Shown: positions 30,585 through 39,998, counted from the stretch's first letter. The stretch is 64,000 bases of DNA from an uncultured Microbulbifer sp. (GCF_947489355.1 NZ_CANLDD010000002.1:124001-188000); one strand, 5' to 3'. Translations and numbers: made by a program. The notes: generated by a model not told the origin, from the letters alone.

Positions 30585-31574
30585 CTAGTTCAGCGTTGCG
30601 AGGGCATATTCGGGGTACATGACCAGCCGGGGTCGGGAGAGCCGACGCGCATCAAAAATAAACACATAGCGGGTATTGTCATCTTCCGCCGGAACGGTCC
30701 GGCGAAACTTCCAGGAATTGATTTTATAGGTTTGCCTGCCTGCATCGACAATCATCACCAAGCGGTATTGATCTTTCCCCAGGAACTCAAACGGCAGGCG
30801 TTTACCACCGGAGGATTTCAATTCCAGGCTGTTGAACGTCTGCTTGTTCTCACCGCTCTTATCCGCCAGCAATTTGCGCAAGCGCTCTTGCTCGCGCTGT
30901 ACGTAAGCCAGTAATTCCGAATCCACTTCGCGCTCAGCCGCAACCGGTACAGGGTCAGGCATAATCTCTGGTTTTGGTGCTTCCTGAAGGGCCGCGGTCT
31001 TGAGTTCGGGCTTATCCAACCGGGCAGCATTTTTCGCCAGGGCAGCCCTCCGCTCGGATTCTTCGGCCTGGGCGAGCATGGCATTCACCACTTGGTTTAC
31101 GGTTTCTTGCTGTGCCGAAATCCTGGCCCTGGTCTGCGTGATGGCATGCTCCTCCTCTGCCAGCTTAGCCCGCATCGCCCCGTGGTTTACCTGAATAAAT
31201 TTGAGACGACGGGTACGGCTGTCAACGCCTCGCTCGGCCATGTCAAAACTGTGTTTTGCCTTGGCCAGCTGGCGTTGTGTATCCAGATTGGGGCTGGAAT
31301 CGTGATTCCGTTGCGCCTTATCCAATTCCTGGCGGCTTTCTTCGTACTTCTGGTGGAGGCTGTCGAGAGACTCCCTGGCGCGCTCTAGCTTGTATTCATA
31401 GGAGAGAAGCTCGTTTTCAATATCCTCCTGTGCCACCAGCTTGTTCTCGAGAGACTGCTCCAGTCGCGCCAGTCGGTTCTTTTCCACCATCAGGGTTGGC
31501 TGTGACTGAGCCGCAGCTCCGTCAAAAACTACCAAGCCCGCCAAAAATAGCAGACAGTATCGCTTTACCGCCAT
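30585..31574 (-). CDS. Secreted coiled-coil protein of unknown function
   Basis: A 329-residue protein I do not recognise. Residues 1-22 form a signal peptide ending in GAAAQ. A long charged coiled coil spans about 28-185, with few glycines and regular Leu/Glu/Lys/Gln patterning. A Pro-rich linker (about 190-215) follows. The C-terminal domain of about 110 residues is globular and beta-rich, with many aromatic and basic residues. The shape resembles periplasmic scaffold or adaptor proteins, but no family motif is visible. Preceded by a gene-free stretch and transcribed away from hpf. Confidence 0.75.
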   Translation of the reverse strand: MAVKRYCLLFLAGLVVFDGAAAQSQPTLMVEKNRLARLEQSLENKLVAQEDIENELLSYEYKLERARESLDSLHQKYEESRQELDKAQRNHDSSPNLDTQRQLAKAKHSFDMAERGVDSRTRRLKFIQVNHGAMRAKLAEEEHAITQTRARISAQQETVNQVVNAMLAQAEESERRAALAKNAARLDKPELKTAALQEAPKPEIMPDPVPVAAEREVDSELLAYVQREQERLRKLLADKSGENKQTFNSLELKSSGGKRLPFEFLGKDQYRLVMIVDAGRQTYKINSWKFRRTVPAEDDNTRYVFIFDARRLSRPRLVMYPEYALATLN

Positions 31575-32051
31575 TTATCAGAACCTATTTACCGATTTCA
31601 TATTACTTGTAAGATAAAAGCGCAGAGCTTGTTTTTTGTACAAAACCCCGAAACTACTGCGCGATACTGACAATCTTACGCGGGCCTCAGCTTGTGGGCA
31701 ATGACCTTGCATCCACTTGGTGTACCGATTTGGTCAATGCGTCCGATTGAGTGCGGCAAATCAAGAAAAAGGTACGTTATTAAAGTTTAAGTGACAATTT
31801 CCTGCGATAGCGCTTGATTTTTTTTTAGCGGAAGCATTATGAGTATCAGGGAGAAGATCGCTGGACTCAGCGGAAACCCGACCCGGACGTAAAACACCCT
31901 GGCTGCTCCATCAGCAACTTTTCGTTACGCTCCTGACGGCTCGGTGCTTCAACTGCTGCAGACTCGACCCCTCCCACCAGGGCGCCCTTCCTTCTCGTAG
32001 CAATCCGCAAAAGCGGCCTGCATGGTTTCTTTTAACCGGAGGTAATTGCCC
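31575..32051. other. Gene-free region between the coiled-coil gene and the HPF-family gene
   Basis: 477 bases holding the divergent promoters. A run of nine T residues near 31818-31826 is not preceded by a strong stem. A 17-codon frame starts at ATG 31839 (MSIREKIAGLS...) with a weak GGAAG upstream; it could be a leader peptide but is probably chance. No repeat or known RNA seen. Confidence 0.5.
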
Positions 32052-32402
32052 ATGAAATCAGCGCCTAACGATAACATTGTGTTCCGCGATATCGACAGAT
32101 CAGCCACCCTGGCTAGCACGGTATCCAAAAAGTTACATAAGCTGGAACGTTATTGTGGCGACATCATACATAGTCGCGTAGTGCTTGAAGCCCCCCACCA
32201 ACACAAGAGCAAAGGCAAACAATTCAAAGCTTCCCTTGAGCTTGCCATTAGTGGCAATCCCGTAACGATCAGCAGTGAAAGCGAATCCATTCACCGGGCA
32301 GTCAACGACACATTTGCTTCCGCAGAGCGCTGCCTAAAAGAACGCGGCGAACGCAAGAAAGCGCGGCGCCATCAACCCCTTCACGAAGCTGCTGAAGAGT
32401 AG
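32052..32402 (+). CDS. HPF/RaiA-family ribosome-associated protein
   Basis: A 116-residue protein of the S30AE (HPF/RaiA) family, which binds the 30S decoding region and silences ribosomes in slow growth. The pattern of an N-terminal strand (NIVFRDIDRS), a helix (LASTVSKKLHKLERY) and paired strands (VVLEAPHQHKSKGKQFKASLEL) fits, ending in a basic tail. It is more divergent than canonical HPF beside rpoN, so it may be a paralogue. The start is ATG 32052, nine bases after GGAGG. Confidence 0.78.
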   Translation: MKSAPNDNIVFRDIDRSATLASTVSKKLHKLERYCGDIIHSRVVLEAPHQHKSKGKQFKASLELAISGNPVTISSESESIHRAVNDTFASAERCLKERGERKKARRHQPLHEAAEE

Positions 32403-32514
32403 TAAAAAGGAAGAAAGCGAGCATTTAAATGAGGCCGTGCAGATGTATGCCTCTTCTTCAGTATCAATGACCAGCCGCAGGCGGGCCACCAACCATCTCC
32501 GGCTCAGTTACTAG

Positions 32515-32625
32515 TCAGGCAGGAGGGAAGAATATCCCTCTGCCAGGATTGCATGAGGCATGAATGCCGATTACGAGCGTACAGGGATGTATGCGCAGCG
32601 CGTCCTGGGAGAGGGGCATTCTTTC
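32515..32625 (+). repeat. Dispersed palindromic repeat, copy A
   Basis: A ~111-bp sequence between the convergent HPF-family and gor genes that recurs, inverted, at 41409-41520. Shared blocks include CCGATTACGAGCGTACAGG-like and GCGCGTCCTGGGAGAGGG. Its own ends are also inverted repeats of about 25 bp (left GGGAAGAATATCCCTC; right complement GGAAAGAATGCCCCTC), so each copy can fold into one large hairpin. No coding sense is apparent. The remainder of the 32403-32686 gap holds nothing I recognise. Confidence 0.75.
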
Positions 32626-32686
32626 CTTTCGCCCCGGCAGTAAATTTACAAAGGGGTGAACAACTCCAGCTCACGGGTCGCTTCAC

Positions 32687-34045
32687 TTAGCCACTGACCG
32701 GGGAACGCATAGTGACGAATTCTTCGGCTGCAGTGGGGTGAATCCCGATCGTCTCATCGAAGATTTTTTTTGTCGCACCCGCCTTAAGGGCCACCGCCAT
32801 ACCCTGAATGATCTCACCGGCATCTTCGCCCACCATGTGCACACCAATGACCCTATCGGTACTGGTGTTCACAACGAGCTTCATTAGCGTTCGCTCAACA
32901 TTACCGCTCATCGTATGGCGCATTGGCCGAAATTCGGACTTGTAAATAGTTACCGGAATACCCGAATCCCTGGCCTCCTCTTCTGAAAGCCCCACGGTTC
33001 CAATATTTGGCTGGCAGAAAACAGCCGTTGGAATATTATTGTAATCAATCTCAGCCGTGTTACCGGTTTGCCAGTGCTTGACCAGGGCCATGGCTTCCGC
33101 TAGTGCCACCGGTGTCAGCTGGGGCTCACCCGTGACATCGCCCAGGGCATAGATGGAATCTACACTCGTGCGAAAGTTATCATCCACTGAAATGTTACCA
33201 TCCCTGTGCAAGACAACGCCCTGCTCCTCCAGGCCCAGTCCAGCCGTATTGGCCATCCGTCCGGTGGCATAGAGAACCATATCGACATTCAGGCCAGATC
33301 CATCTGCAGCATGTACGAGAAGACTGCCATCCTGCAGTTTTTCAATCGCACTGACATTGTGATTGAATTTCAGGTCCACATCTTTTTTAAAGATCTCATC
33401 GCGTACAAAATTGCGAATGTCACGATCAAAACCGCGCAGGAACAAGTCCCGGCGGTAAGAGAGGTGCGTATCCGCTCCCAGGCCCGAAAAAATGCCAGCA
33501 AACTCCACGGCGATGTAACCACCTCCAACCACAAGCACTCGCCTGGGAAACTCTGCCATGGAAAAAACTTCATTGGAGGTCAGCACAAGTTCCCGGCCTG
33601 GTATCTCCGGTACAAATGGCCACCCACCTGTCGCCACTAAAATACGTTTTGTTGTGAACGCCCACTCGTTGACAACAACGCGATAGGGATCAACGATACT
33701 TGCGCGGCCATCAAACACAGTGACGCCGGAATTTTCCAGCAGACTGCGATAGATCCCGTTGAGCCGGGCAATTTCCTTTGCGTTATTATCCCTCAACGTC
33801 GGCCAATCGAGCTCTGCGCCAGGATTTTCCCAACCGTAGGCCCTGGCATCGACAAAATCCTGGCTGTAACCACTGGCATAAACAAACAGCTTTTTGGGGA
33901 CGCAACCCACATTGACACAAGTTCCACCCATGTAGCGGTCTTCCGCCACCGCCACTTTCATGCCCTGATCCGCGGCCATTCTCGCAGCGCGTACGCCACC
34001 GGAGCCTGCCCCGATTACAAAAAGATCAAATTCGTATTCTGCCAA
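32687..34045 (-). CDS. gor: Gor, glutathione-disulfide reductase
   Basis: A 452-residue FAD-dependent pyridine nucleotide-disulfide oxidoreductase that reduces oxidised glutathione with NADPH. FAD motif GAGSGG is at 12-17. The redox cysteines are Cys43 and Cys48 in [12 protein letters not shown]. The second Rossmann motif [11 protein letters not shown] is followed by arginines ([12 protein letters not shown]) of the NADPH-specific type. The dimer-interface catalytic pair is in HPTAAEE near the C-terminus. Length equals E. coli Gor (450). Its product supports gloB and other glutathione enzymes. Confidence 0.95.
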   Translation of the reverse strand: MAEYEFDLFVIGAGSGGVRAARMAADQGMKVAVAEDRYMGGTCVNVGCVPKKLFVYASGYSQDFVDARAYGWENPGAELDWPTLRDNNAKEIARLNGIYRSLLENSGVTVFDGRASIVDPYRVVVNEWAFTTKRILVATGGWPFVPEIPGRELVLTSNEVFSMAEFPRRVLVVGGGYIAVEFAGIFSGLGADTHLSYRRDLFLRGFDRDIRNFVRDEIFKKDVDLKFNHNVSAIEKLQDGSLLVHAADGSGLNVDMVLYATGRMANTAGLGLEEQGVVLHRDGNISVDDNFRTSVDSIYALGDVTGEPQLTPVALAEAMALVKHWQTGNTAEIDYNNIPTAVFCQPNIGTVGLSEEEARDSGIPVTIYKSEFRPMRHTMSGNVERTLMKLVVNTSTDRVIGVHMVGEDAGEIIQGMAVALKAGATKKIFDETIGIHPTAAEEFVTMRSPVSG

Positions 34046-34293
34046 AACAAACCTCTACCATTCGTTCAAATATTCTGCAGCTTTGTGAGCGGCAGCCGAA
34101 AAAATCTGTACTTTCAAACCAACCTGGAACAAGAATGACTTTCTATACTTAATAACCATTGACAGTCTTTCGCACTTTAGATATTCATGTGAAGACTGTC
34201 ACAAAAAACAGCCCGAAAGCAAAGCCACAAATCAGACAGCCTGTTTAGCGGATAGAATAACCATCATTAAAAAAACAACTCCTGGGCAAGATC

Positions 34294-34794
34294 ATGAACT
34301 TTCCTATTAGAGCGATTCAGCAAACCCTTGGACTATTGATCCTGTTTATTGCCAGCAGCCAGAGCTACGCCAACACCCACCCCGCCTACTTGACCAAAGA
34401 CTACTGTAACAGTGTCGTGGAACAATTTATCGACTCGGGTATGCGCAGCCTGGACAAGTATATCAACGAGCACTTCAATCTTGAGTACAAAGGTGGTATC
34501 CGTAATACCGTACGGTTTCTGGAGCAGAGACTGGAATGGCTGACCGAGTGCAATGACTACCTGATGGACACCTCGAAAACCCATGTGTTCCACAGTCAGG
34601 ATGACACACAGAGCATCTTCACCGCTATCAATGCCTTAGCCCAGGAGCTGCAGCATGTCCGCTCTGGTGTTGAATACCAGGACGATGCCGGAAACAACAA
34701 TCCAACCCCCTTCATAAAACGTCGTTATAAAGACCTGGCCCAACTGTTAGACCGCCATCATACACGCATGTTGATGCAGAGGCAGTTTCGGTAA
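34294..34794 (+). CDS. Secreted hypothetical protein
   Basis: A 166-residue protein with a clear signal peptide (about 1-26, ending SQSYA). The mature part is helical and charged and contains two cysteines (YCNSVV and TECNDY, about 52 residues apart) that could form a disulphide. I do not recognise a family. It has its own 248-base upstream region after the divergent gor gene and ends before a hairpin at 34819-34838. Confidence 0.65.
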   Translation: MNFPIRAIQQTLGLLILFIASSQSYANTHPAYLTKDYCNSVVEQFIDSGMRSLDKYINEHFNLEYKGGIRNTVRFLEQRLEWLTECNDYLMDTSKTHVFHSQDDTQSIFTAINALAQELQHVRSGVEYQDDAGNNNPTPFIKRRYKDLAQLLDRHHTRMLMQRQFR

Positions 34795-34818
34795 AGCTCC
34801 GCGGCCTGACCCCCCCAA

Positions 34819-34838
34819 AACCCGACCATTGTCGGGTT
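34819..34838. terminator. Terminator-like hairpin between convergent genes
   Basis: AACCCGAC (34819-34826) pairs perfectly with GTCGGGTT (34831-34838) around a 4-base loop. On the minus strand four T residues end the stem. It lies between the hypothetical gene (plus) and ycjF (minus). Confidence 0.6.
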
Positions 34839-34941
34839 CATCGCCAGCGCGGATGCTTATATAGAAGCACAAGGGGGAGTTCCCACCAGTGGTGTATTCA
34901 CCCTACCGAGGGGTTAGGGTTTTCCGGCGCTTCCCGGTAGC

Positions 34942-36093
34942 CTAACTGAGATCAAGGCCCGTTCGGGGCTCTTTCGCCGGCGCCTCGGGCACAGATTGCG
35001 CCCCATAACGGCCACGAGTAACTACCGAAAAAACCCCCGGCATGCGCTCTTTCAGGCCAGCACCAATGCTTGCTATCACCGTCGCCAATCGGGGGCCCTG
35101 CTTTCCCAAAAAAGGAACGGGCCTGCAGCCATGCAGGGTTGCCAAGCCAATACGGGCCACAAACAGGCTGGCCCCAACCCCCTGCCCCAAGCGCACGGAA
35201 ATGGTTGAGAGCATACTGTCTCCAACCAGCTCGGGCCACATCTCAGAAATTGCATACTCGCTGGCGCCGCTGTAAGCCACCAGTGCCAGCACCTTTTTGA
35301 ACAGGCGCCAACGCACCACCATTGATGGCCGTATACCGTAGATTTGCGCCACATCATCAATCATGCGCAGAGACTGACGCAAGGCAACAAGGATATCGAC
35401 ACTGGCAAAAGGGCTTAATCCAACCAGGGCCCCTGTCGTGGTAGAATGACGCACCACGCGTCTCAGCGCCTCTTGATCAAGGGCATCGAGAAAATTGGCC
35501 TCAAGATACTGCAACAATTCACTACTGTCGTAATAATCAGGGGCCTCATCCAACACCCGGTCGAGCAAAACCCCCTGGGGCTTGCCGACAAAATGCTCCC
35601 GTAACTGGCGCCGAAAAAGCTCTGCCTCTTCATGACTACGACAGTCACGCATCTGCGCGGCCATCGCTCGGCTTTTCTCAAGTTTGCGCAAGGGCCGCCC
35701 GGCTCGAAAGAATTCCCATACCGAACTGACAATGGTGGATGCGAAGGCGACGATCACCAAAGCGGCAAGAACCCCGAGGGCCCAGTGTTTGTCCACCGCC
35801 CAAGTGTACAGCTGGCGCAACTCCCAGGCCAAGGCTGCCAGCGCCAGTCCGAATGCCGACAACAACGCCGGCTTCAGCCATCTCAGGCGAAACACCGGCA
35901 GACGCAATTCGGAAAAGGCGATGCGATCCGGCAGGGATTCCCCTGTGGTAATTGATCTGGGGATCTCCTCAGACTCCTCACGCAATGCTTCCACCCGCGT
36001 TGTATCCCGCTGAGGGGTTTCCACTCCCAGTTCTTCCAATGGCTCAATTCGCGTTGTGCATCGCAGCGGCTCTTTGTTCTCGCCTTTTATCAT
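34942..36093 (-). CDS. ycjF: YcjF-like membrane protein (TIGR01620, DUF697)
   Basis: A 383-residue inner-membrane protein of the YcjF family. Two hydrophobic helices lie at about 70-92 and 100-125, followed by a DUF697 region with amphipathic helices (TTTGALVGLSPFASVDILVA). The N-terminal 60 residues are acidic and low in complexity. The start is ATG 36093, which overlaps the ycjX stop by 4 bases (ATGA), indicating coupled translation. YcjX and YcjF are partners near phage-shock genes in E. coli; their function is not settled. No psp genes are in this window. Confidence 0.87.
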   Translation of the reverse strand: MIKGENKEPLRCTTRIEPLEELGVETPQRDTTRVEALREESEEIPRSITTGESLPDRIAFSELRLPVFRLRWLKPALLSAFGLALAALAWELRQLYTWAVDKHWALGVLAALVIVAFASTIVSSVWEFFRAGRPLRKLEKSRAMAAQMRDCRSHEEAELFRRQLREHFVGKPQGVLLDRVLDEAPDYYDSSELLQYLEANFLDALDQEALRRVVRHSTTTGALVGLSPFASVDILVALRQSLRMIDDVAQIYGIRPSMVVRWRLFKKVLALVAYSGASEYAISEMWPELVGDSMLSTISVRLGQGVGASLFVARIGLATLHGCRPVPFLGKQGPRLATVIASIGAGLKERMPGVFSVVTRGRYGAQSVPEAPAKEPRTGLDLS

Positions 36094-37559
36094 ACCTTGT
36101 CTCCCAACAGCAGATTTAGCAACGCATCCACACGAATATGCGGGATATGACCAGACGCCATACCCTGGGGTGGACGCAACTGCGGTGGCGCAGCCCCGGT
36201 ATAGTGCCCCCAATCCGCCTGGTCCGCTGGCAATTGGGAAAATATTTCTGCGTTCTCAAAGCCGAGATAGCGCCCCTGCAGGTCGTGCCCTACCAGCATG
36301 CGCCGGCCACTGCGCTGATCCTCCCGGGAACAGCGCACAGCAGCAATTGCCTCACTGAAAATGGGCAGGCCGCGGTGGCGGGCTCCGCTAAAGGTCTGCT
36401 GCAGCTGCTGCCCCAGCAACTGGCGCAATGCATCGTGATCCGCTGCGAGTACCTGATCCACCTTGGTGGCTGCAAACAGCAACCGATCCACTTTTGGCCG
36501 CCACAGCCTGTTGAATCGCCCGGACTTCCCGTAGCGGAAAGTATCGGCAATCTGTGCGAACGCCAGACACATGTCGTCCAGGGCCTGCTCCCCTGCGAAC
36601 AGCGTACCGATCATATCCACCAGTATCAATTGCCTGTCCAGATGACGGAAATGGCTCTCTGCGAAAGGGGCGACCTGTTCCTGCACATAGTCTTTGTAGC
36701 GTCGACGCAGGACCTGGTAATTGCTGTTGTCCGGCATTGCCGCCAACGCCTCTGCACTCAAACCACGCAGGTCGAGCAGGGGCAGCAGCCCGTAGTCCTT
36801 TTTCTCAAGCAATGCACGGCCCGGCTGCAGATAACTGAGCTTGCTTTGCGTGCGACATTTCAACAAAAATTGGCGATATTCCTCCCAGAGCACCGCCAAT
36901 TGGGCCTCCTGCGCCGGGGCCTGAGGGCAGAGGGCTGCCAGCCTTGATATCAGTTGTGGCGCCAACCTGGCTCGCGAGTCGGCATTGACAATATGTGCCT
37001 GATGGCGACACCACTCCCGGTAGTCCATGCGCAGCAGTGGCAGGTCCATCAACCATTCACCGGGATAGTCACGCAGCTCCAAAATCAGGGTTTTGGTGCC
37101 CGCACCTCGAAAGCGGTGGTGGTTGCGCAGATGGATGTGCAGCTCCATTGCCGACACACCGCGGGTGCTTTGCGGCCAACGGGGTGGTTGTGACATCAAA
37201 GCATTGAGGCAACCGCCATAGTCAAACGGCGGCAGACCGGAGTCGAGGGCGGGCTTTAATTCCGCGCCGAGCAAATCACCCGTAAGCGCAGGGGCAAATC
37301 CCGGCAACTGGGCCTTTTGAGGGTGGCTGAGTTGGTAGATGAGACTGGTGAGCAAGGTTGACTTACCGGCCCCACTGAAGCCGGTAACACCAACGCAAAT
37401 CCGGCGATCCATCAGCCGCTCCGCCACCCAGTGGGACTTTTCCTGCGCGCCCTGCCTCCAGCGACGCCACTTTTCCTTGAAGCGCTTGCTGCGCTTACTA
37501 TCTTGATCAGCAGAGTCCACAGGATTCTCATGTGTGGACTCAGTTATCTGCAATTCCAT
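36090..37559 (-). CDS. ycjX: YcjX-family P-loop GTPase-like protein (DUF463)
   Basis: A 489-residue P-loop protein with Walker A GFSGAGKST at 60-68, near the E. coli YcjX length of 465. Downstream DUF463 features include ELRDYPGEWLMDL and the WAP-like LILVDMIGTLFAGEQAL block. The family binds and hydrolyses GTP and is linked to envelope stress in E. coli. I take ATG 37559 as start; it has only a distant GGGAAG. It is coupled to ycjF by a 4-base overlap and lies 104 bases downstream of the GIN-domain gene. Confidence 0.87.
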   Translation of the reverse strand: MELQITESTHENPVDSADQDSKRSKRFKEKWRRWRQGAQEKSHWVAERLMDRRICVGVTGFSGAGKSTLLTSLIYQLSHPQKAQLPGFAPALTGDLLGAELKPALDSGLPPFDYGGCLNALMSQPPRWPQSTRGVSAMELHIHLRNHHRFRGAGTKTLILELRDYPGEWLMDLPLLRMDYREWCRHQAHIVNADSRARLAPQLISRLAALCPQAPAQEAQLAVLWEEYRQFLLKCRTQSKLSYLQPGRALLEKKDYGLLPLLDLRGLSAEALAAMPDNSNYQVLRRRYKDYVQEQVAPFAESHFRHLDRQLILVDMIGTLFAGEQALDDMCLAFAQIADTFRYGKSGRFNRLWRPKVDRLLFAATKVDQVLAADHDALRQLLGQQLQQTFSGARHRGLPIFSEAIAAVRCSREDQRSGRRMLVGHDLQGRYLGFENAEIFSQLPADQADWGHYTGAAPPQLRPPQGMASGHIPHIRVDALLNLLLGDKV

Positions 37560-37663
37560 CGGGGTGACAACTTCCCAAATCAAAACTAAAGATCTTACGT
37601 GGGTAACTCCCGCAAGAGGAGCATCGCCCCAATGGCAGCGCTTTATCGCTTGCAGGGGAGGGG

Positions 37664-38476
37664 TCAATCTATCAGTGCAACATCCCCGGAGCCCATAACG
37701 GAAAAGGCGTCTCGGCGCGGACGTTTCAAGACAATATCCCCAGAGCCCATCACCGAGCCGCCAGCACTGTCCGCGAGCAGACTGCGGCCAACAAAATCCC
37801 CAGACCCCATGATGCGAATAGTCACATCGGCAACCCGGCCATTGATTTGCATATCACCAGACCCTTTGATCTCGGCGGAAAGCTGCTCACCGGCGATACT
37901 GCCAATATGCAAATCACCAGAGCCGGTTAGGGAGACTTCACCGTTGATCGCCAGGGCCCTGTCCAGAATCAGGTCGCCAGAGCCAGTGACAAATGCACTC
38001 AGGGTTTCCGCTGCCGCCTTGCGGACATACACTTTGCCAGAGCCACTGACCCCCAGGTCAAGATTTTCGCCCTCAATCCTCTCTGCGCTGGCTTCACCGG
38101 AGCCGGAAACCTGTATCCCCTCAACCCGGGGCATGGTCACCGAGAACTTCACTTCCTGGTCCTGCTCCCAGGTGACAGTAACCACACCGAACCACTTCTG
38201 CCTGTTGTCCTCTACAGACAACTCCAGGGTATCCCCCTTCACCACAGCTTTAGCATAAGGCATCGCCACAGTCGGGCCTGTGGCACTCACGGCAAAATTC
38301 TCCCCCTGAATTACCTCCACATGGGAGCTGCCTTTGAGTGAAACACGGGTAAATCCATCGACATCGAAGTGCTTGGAATCCATTGCCTGGGCCTGGGCGA
38401 GAGCACTACTAAAGGCTAAATATACTGCCAACAGCGCAAACAGTGGGGCCTGCAAAGCTTTAGTCACAGTTGTCAT
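37664..38476 (-). CDS. Secreted GIN-domain (DUF2807) beta-helix protein
   Basis: A 270-residue protein with a signal peptide (about 1-30, ending AQAQA). The DUF2807 region is made of at least eight turns of about 20 residues, each with a GSGD/GSGE/GSGK corner and alternating hydrophobic residues, as in a right-handed beta-helix. The repeat is so regular that the DNA shows a 58-60 bp period from 37690 to 38100. Such proteins are predicted to be exported or surface-attached; no enzymatic residues are evident. It precedes ycjX. Confidence 0.85.
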   Translation of the reverse strand: MTTVTKALQAPLFALLAVYLAFSSALAQAQAMDSKHFDVDGFTRVSLKGSSHVEVIQGENFAVSATGPTVAMPYAKAVVKGDTLELSVEDNRQKWFGVVTVTWEQDQEVKFSVTMPRVEGIQVSGSGEASAERIEGENLDLGVSGSGKVYVRKAAAETLSAFVTGSGDLILDRALAINGEVSLTGSGDLHIGSIAGEQLSAEIKGSGDMQINGRVADVTIRIMGSGDFVGRSLLADSAGGSVMGSGDIVLKRPRRDAFSVMGSGDVALID

Positions 38477-38787
38477 TGCGGAGATCTCATCATTATCTGT
38501 ATTACATTCTATAGACTACCCGGAAAGCCGGTTTGGATGCAGCGCCCTCTGAGCGGTATTGGAGATACTCTGACCCCGACAATCAGGAGGCTGTCAGGTT
38601 AACGCCGCACAGATACCATATCTGCCAGATGCGGATAGTGGCAGGCCCGAGCAAAACAAACCGCTCCAAACTGCTGCACTATTGCATGGGTGACAATCCT
38701 ACCCCAGCTAAAAAGCCTATCGGAACCCCAGGCCCGCCGTATAGTGAGACCATCTGGTCAAAAAAGAGGAAATCGCCGAAAGCCCCA
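38477..38787. other. Gene-free region between the HIT gene and the GIN-domain gene
   Basis: 311 bases. One imperfect dyad (CTGAC near 38571 with GTCAG near 38594) is visible. No credible coding frame, promoter match or repeat stands out. It presumably carries the GIN-gene promoter. Confidence 0.45.
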
Positions 38788-39210
38788 CTATGCACACCCC
38801 GCCTCTGCGCAACCCAGCTCAAGCAACGCTGCGCGGATTTTCCCGGCCTCGGAAGCCAGCTGCTCGGGGGTAGCGGGCTCTTGTAAAGAGAAATCAAGAT
38901 CCGCCAGTTGATCAACAGGAATCAGATGCAAATGAGTATGGGGTACCTCCAGTCCGGCAATCATCATTCCCACCCGCTTGGGCGAGTAAACGGCCTTCTG
39001 GCCTTTGGCGACTTTTTGTGCGACCAATATCAAGTGCGCGGCAAGATCGGCCGGCATATCATCCCAATGATCAATTTCCTCCACCGGAATCACCAAACAA
39101 TGCCCGGGTTTAATCGGGGAAATGGTCATAATTGCAACAGCTCTATCATCGCGCCAGAGGAAATGTCCCGGTAAATCCCCATTGATAATTTGAGTAAAAA
39201 TACTTGCCAT
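38788..39210 (-). CDS. HIT-family nucleotide hydrolase/transferase
   Basis: A 140-residue histidine-triad protein. The motif HTHLHLIP (His91, His93, His95) is the active site used for hydrolysis of nucleotide phosphoramidates or adenylates. The N-terminal half has the usual strand pattern (HCLVIPVEEIDHW). The C-terminal 40 residues differ from short Hint proteins and fit the AP4A-hydrolase-like branch. The start is ATG 39210; a TTG lies one codon upstream. The true substrate cannot be told from sequence. Confidence 0.9.
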   Translation of the reverse strand: MASIFTQIINGDLPGHFLWRDDRAVAIMTISPIKPGHCLVIPVEEIDHWDDMPADLAAHLILVAQKVAKGQKAVYSPKRVGMMIAGLEVPHTHLHLIPVDQLADLDFSLQEPATPEQLASEAGKIRAALLELGCAEAGCA

Positions 39211-39546
39211 CAATCATTCCACCCCGTTGAAAATGTGTAATTGGTTCAATCGTGCAGTCTAATCATGAGAGAATAAAACACAATGTAAAGTGACAGAAAA
39301 TCTACAAGTAAACACCGATACTCTATTTGGCGTGCTTAAAAACAAAATCCGGAACAACCTGTCGAACAGAATGACAATTTTCTTTAGGCAAGTTGGCATA
39401 CCCGGGGAATATGTCTTAGGCTCCTCACCAATTACAACCTTACTGCCAATGAGCCGGCGTACTTTGTGCACGAATCGTTACCACGCTCTTTTTTGGCTCA
39501 GTACAAATTTATATTTCAGTACTAAATGCTCGCCGGGGGGGGAGAC
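39211..39546. other. Gene-free region before the globin-like gene
   Basis: 336 bases, distinctly AT-rich. A direct repeat of TCAGTAC appears twice near 39500-39525, flanking an AT stretch (AATTTATATTT) that could hold a -10 box. The arrangement is typical of a regulated promoter but matches no regulator I know. No coding frame seen. Confidence 0.4.
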
Positions 39547-39906
39547 ATGGACAGCCTGTTGGATCAGGTCGGTGGTGCTCAATTTGTCAACCACACAGTC
39601 AGTGAATTCTACCAGGCCATAGGCCGCCAGCTTACCAGCTACGAGATCGGCGAACACCGCAAACAGCTGAACCGGCAAGCCCGGTTCCTCAGCCACGCGC
39701 TCTCTATCCAGCCCGAGCCAGATCGCAGCAGCCGTGCAAGCTTCCTCGCCAAGGGGCTGAATCCCGCACTGTTTGATGCGCTATTGGAGTACCTCGAAGC
39801 GCGCTTGCTGGAACTGGGATTTTCCTGGCAACTGAGTAGCCACCTTGTTGAGACTGCCAGCCGTTTATACGGCGGTTGCGAGCAGGACCTTTCTATCGCC
39901 TGTTGA
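39547..39906 (+). CDS. Small globin-like protein (truncated haemoglobin type), probably without haem ligand
   Basis: A 119-residue all-helical protein with weak but consistent resemblance to group 1 truncated haemoglobins: LLDQVGGAQFVNHTVSEFYQ (helices A/B) and LFDALLEYLEARLLELG (helix G). The proximal His expected ten residues before the FD pair aligns with Phe. If the alignment holds, the protein cannot bind haem normally and may be a haem-free globin. The start is ATG 39547 just after a G-rich GGGGAG site; an in-frame upstream codon is less good. Could also be an unrelated helical protein. Confidence 0.5.
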   Translation: MDSLLDQVGGAQFVNHTVSEFYQAIGRQLTSYEIGEHRKQLNRQARFLSHALSIQPEPDRSSRASFLAKGLNPALFDALLEYLEARLLELGFSWQLSSHLVETASRLYGGCEQDLSIAC

Positions 39907-39998
39907 CTGTTCGGGCACGCAATAGGAATTGCCACCTGCACGCTCGCGCTATCTCTATAGGCAGCGCGATTTTTTGCAAAAGTACGTTTGCGCTTAAG

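Noticed and set aside
31839..31892. 17-codon frame (MSIREKIAGLS...) upstream of the HPF-family gene
   Set aside because: Weak ribosome-binding site, very short and no repeated codons or attenuator to suggest a leader peptide.
34197..34212. LexA-box-like CTGT-N8-ACAG upstream of the secreted hypothetical gene
   Set aside because: The central eight bases do not match the AT-alternating LexA consensus, and one such spaced motif is expected by chance in a window of this size.
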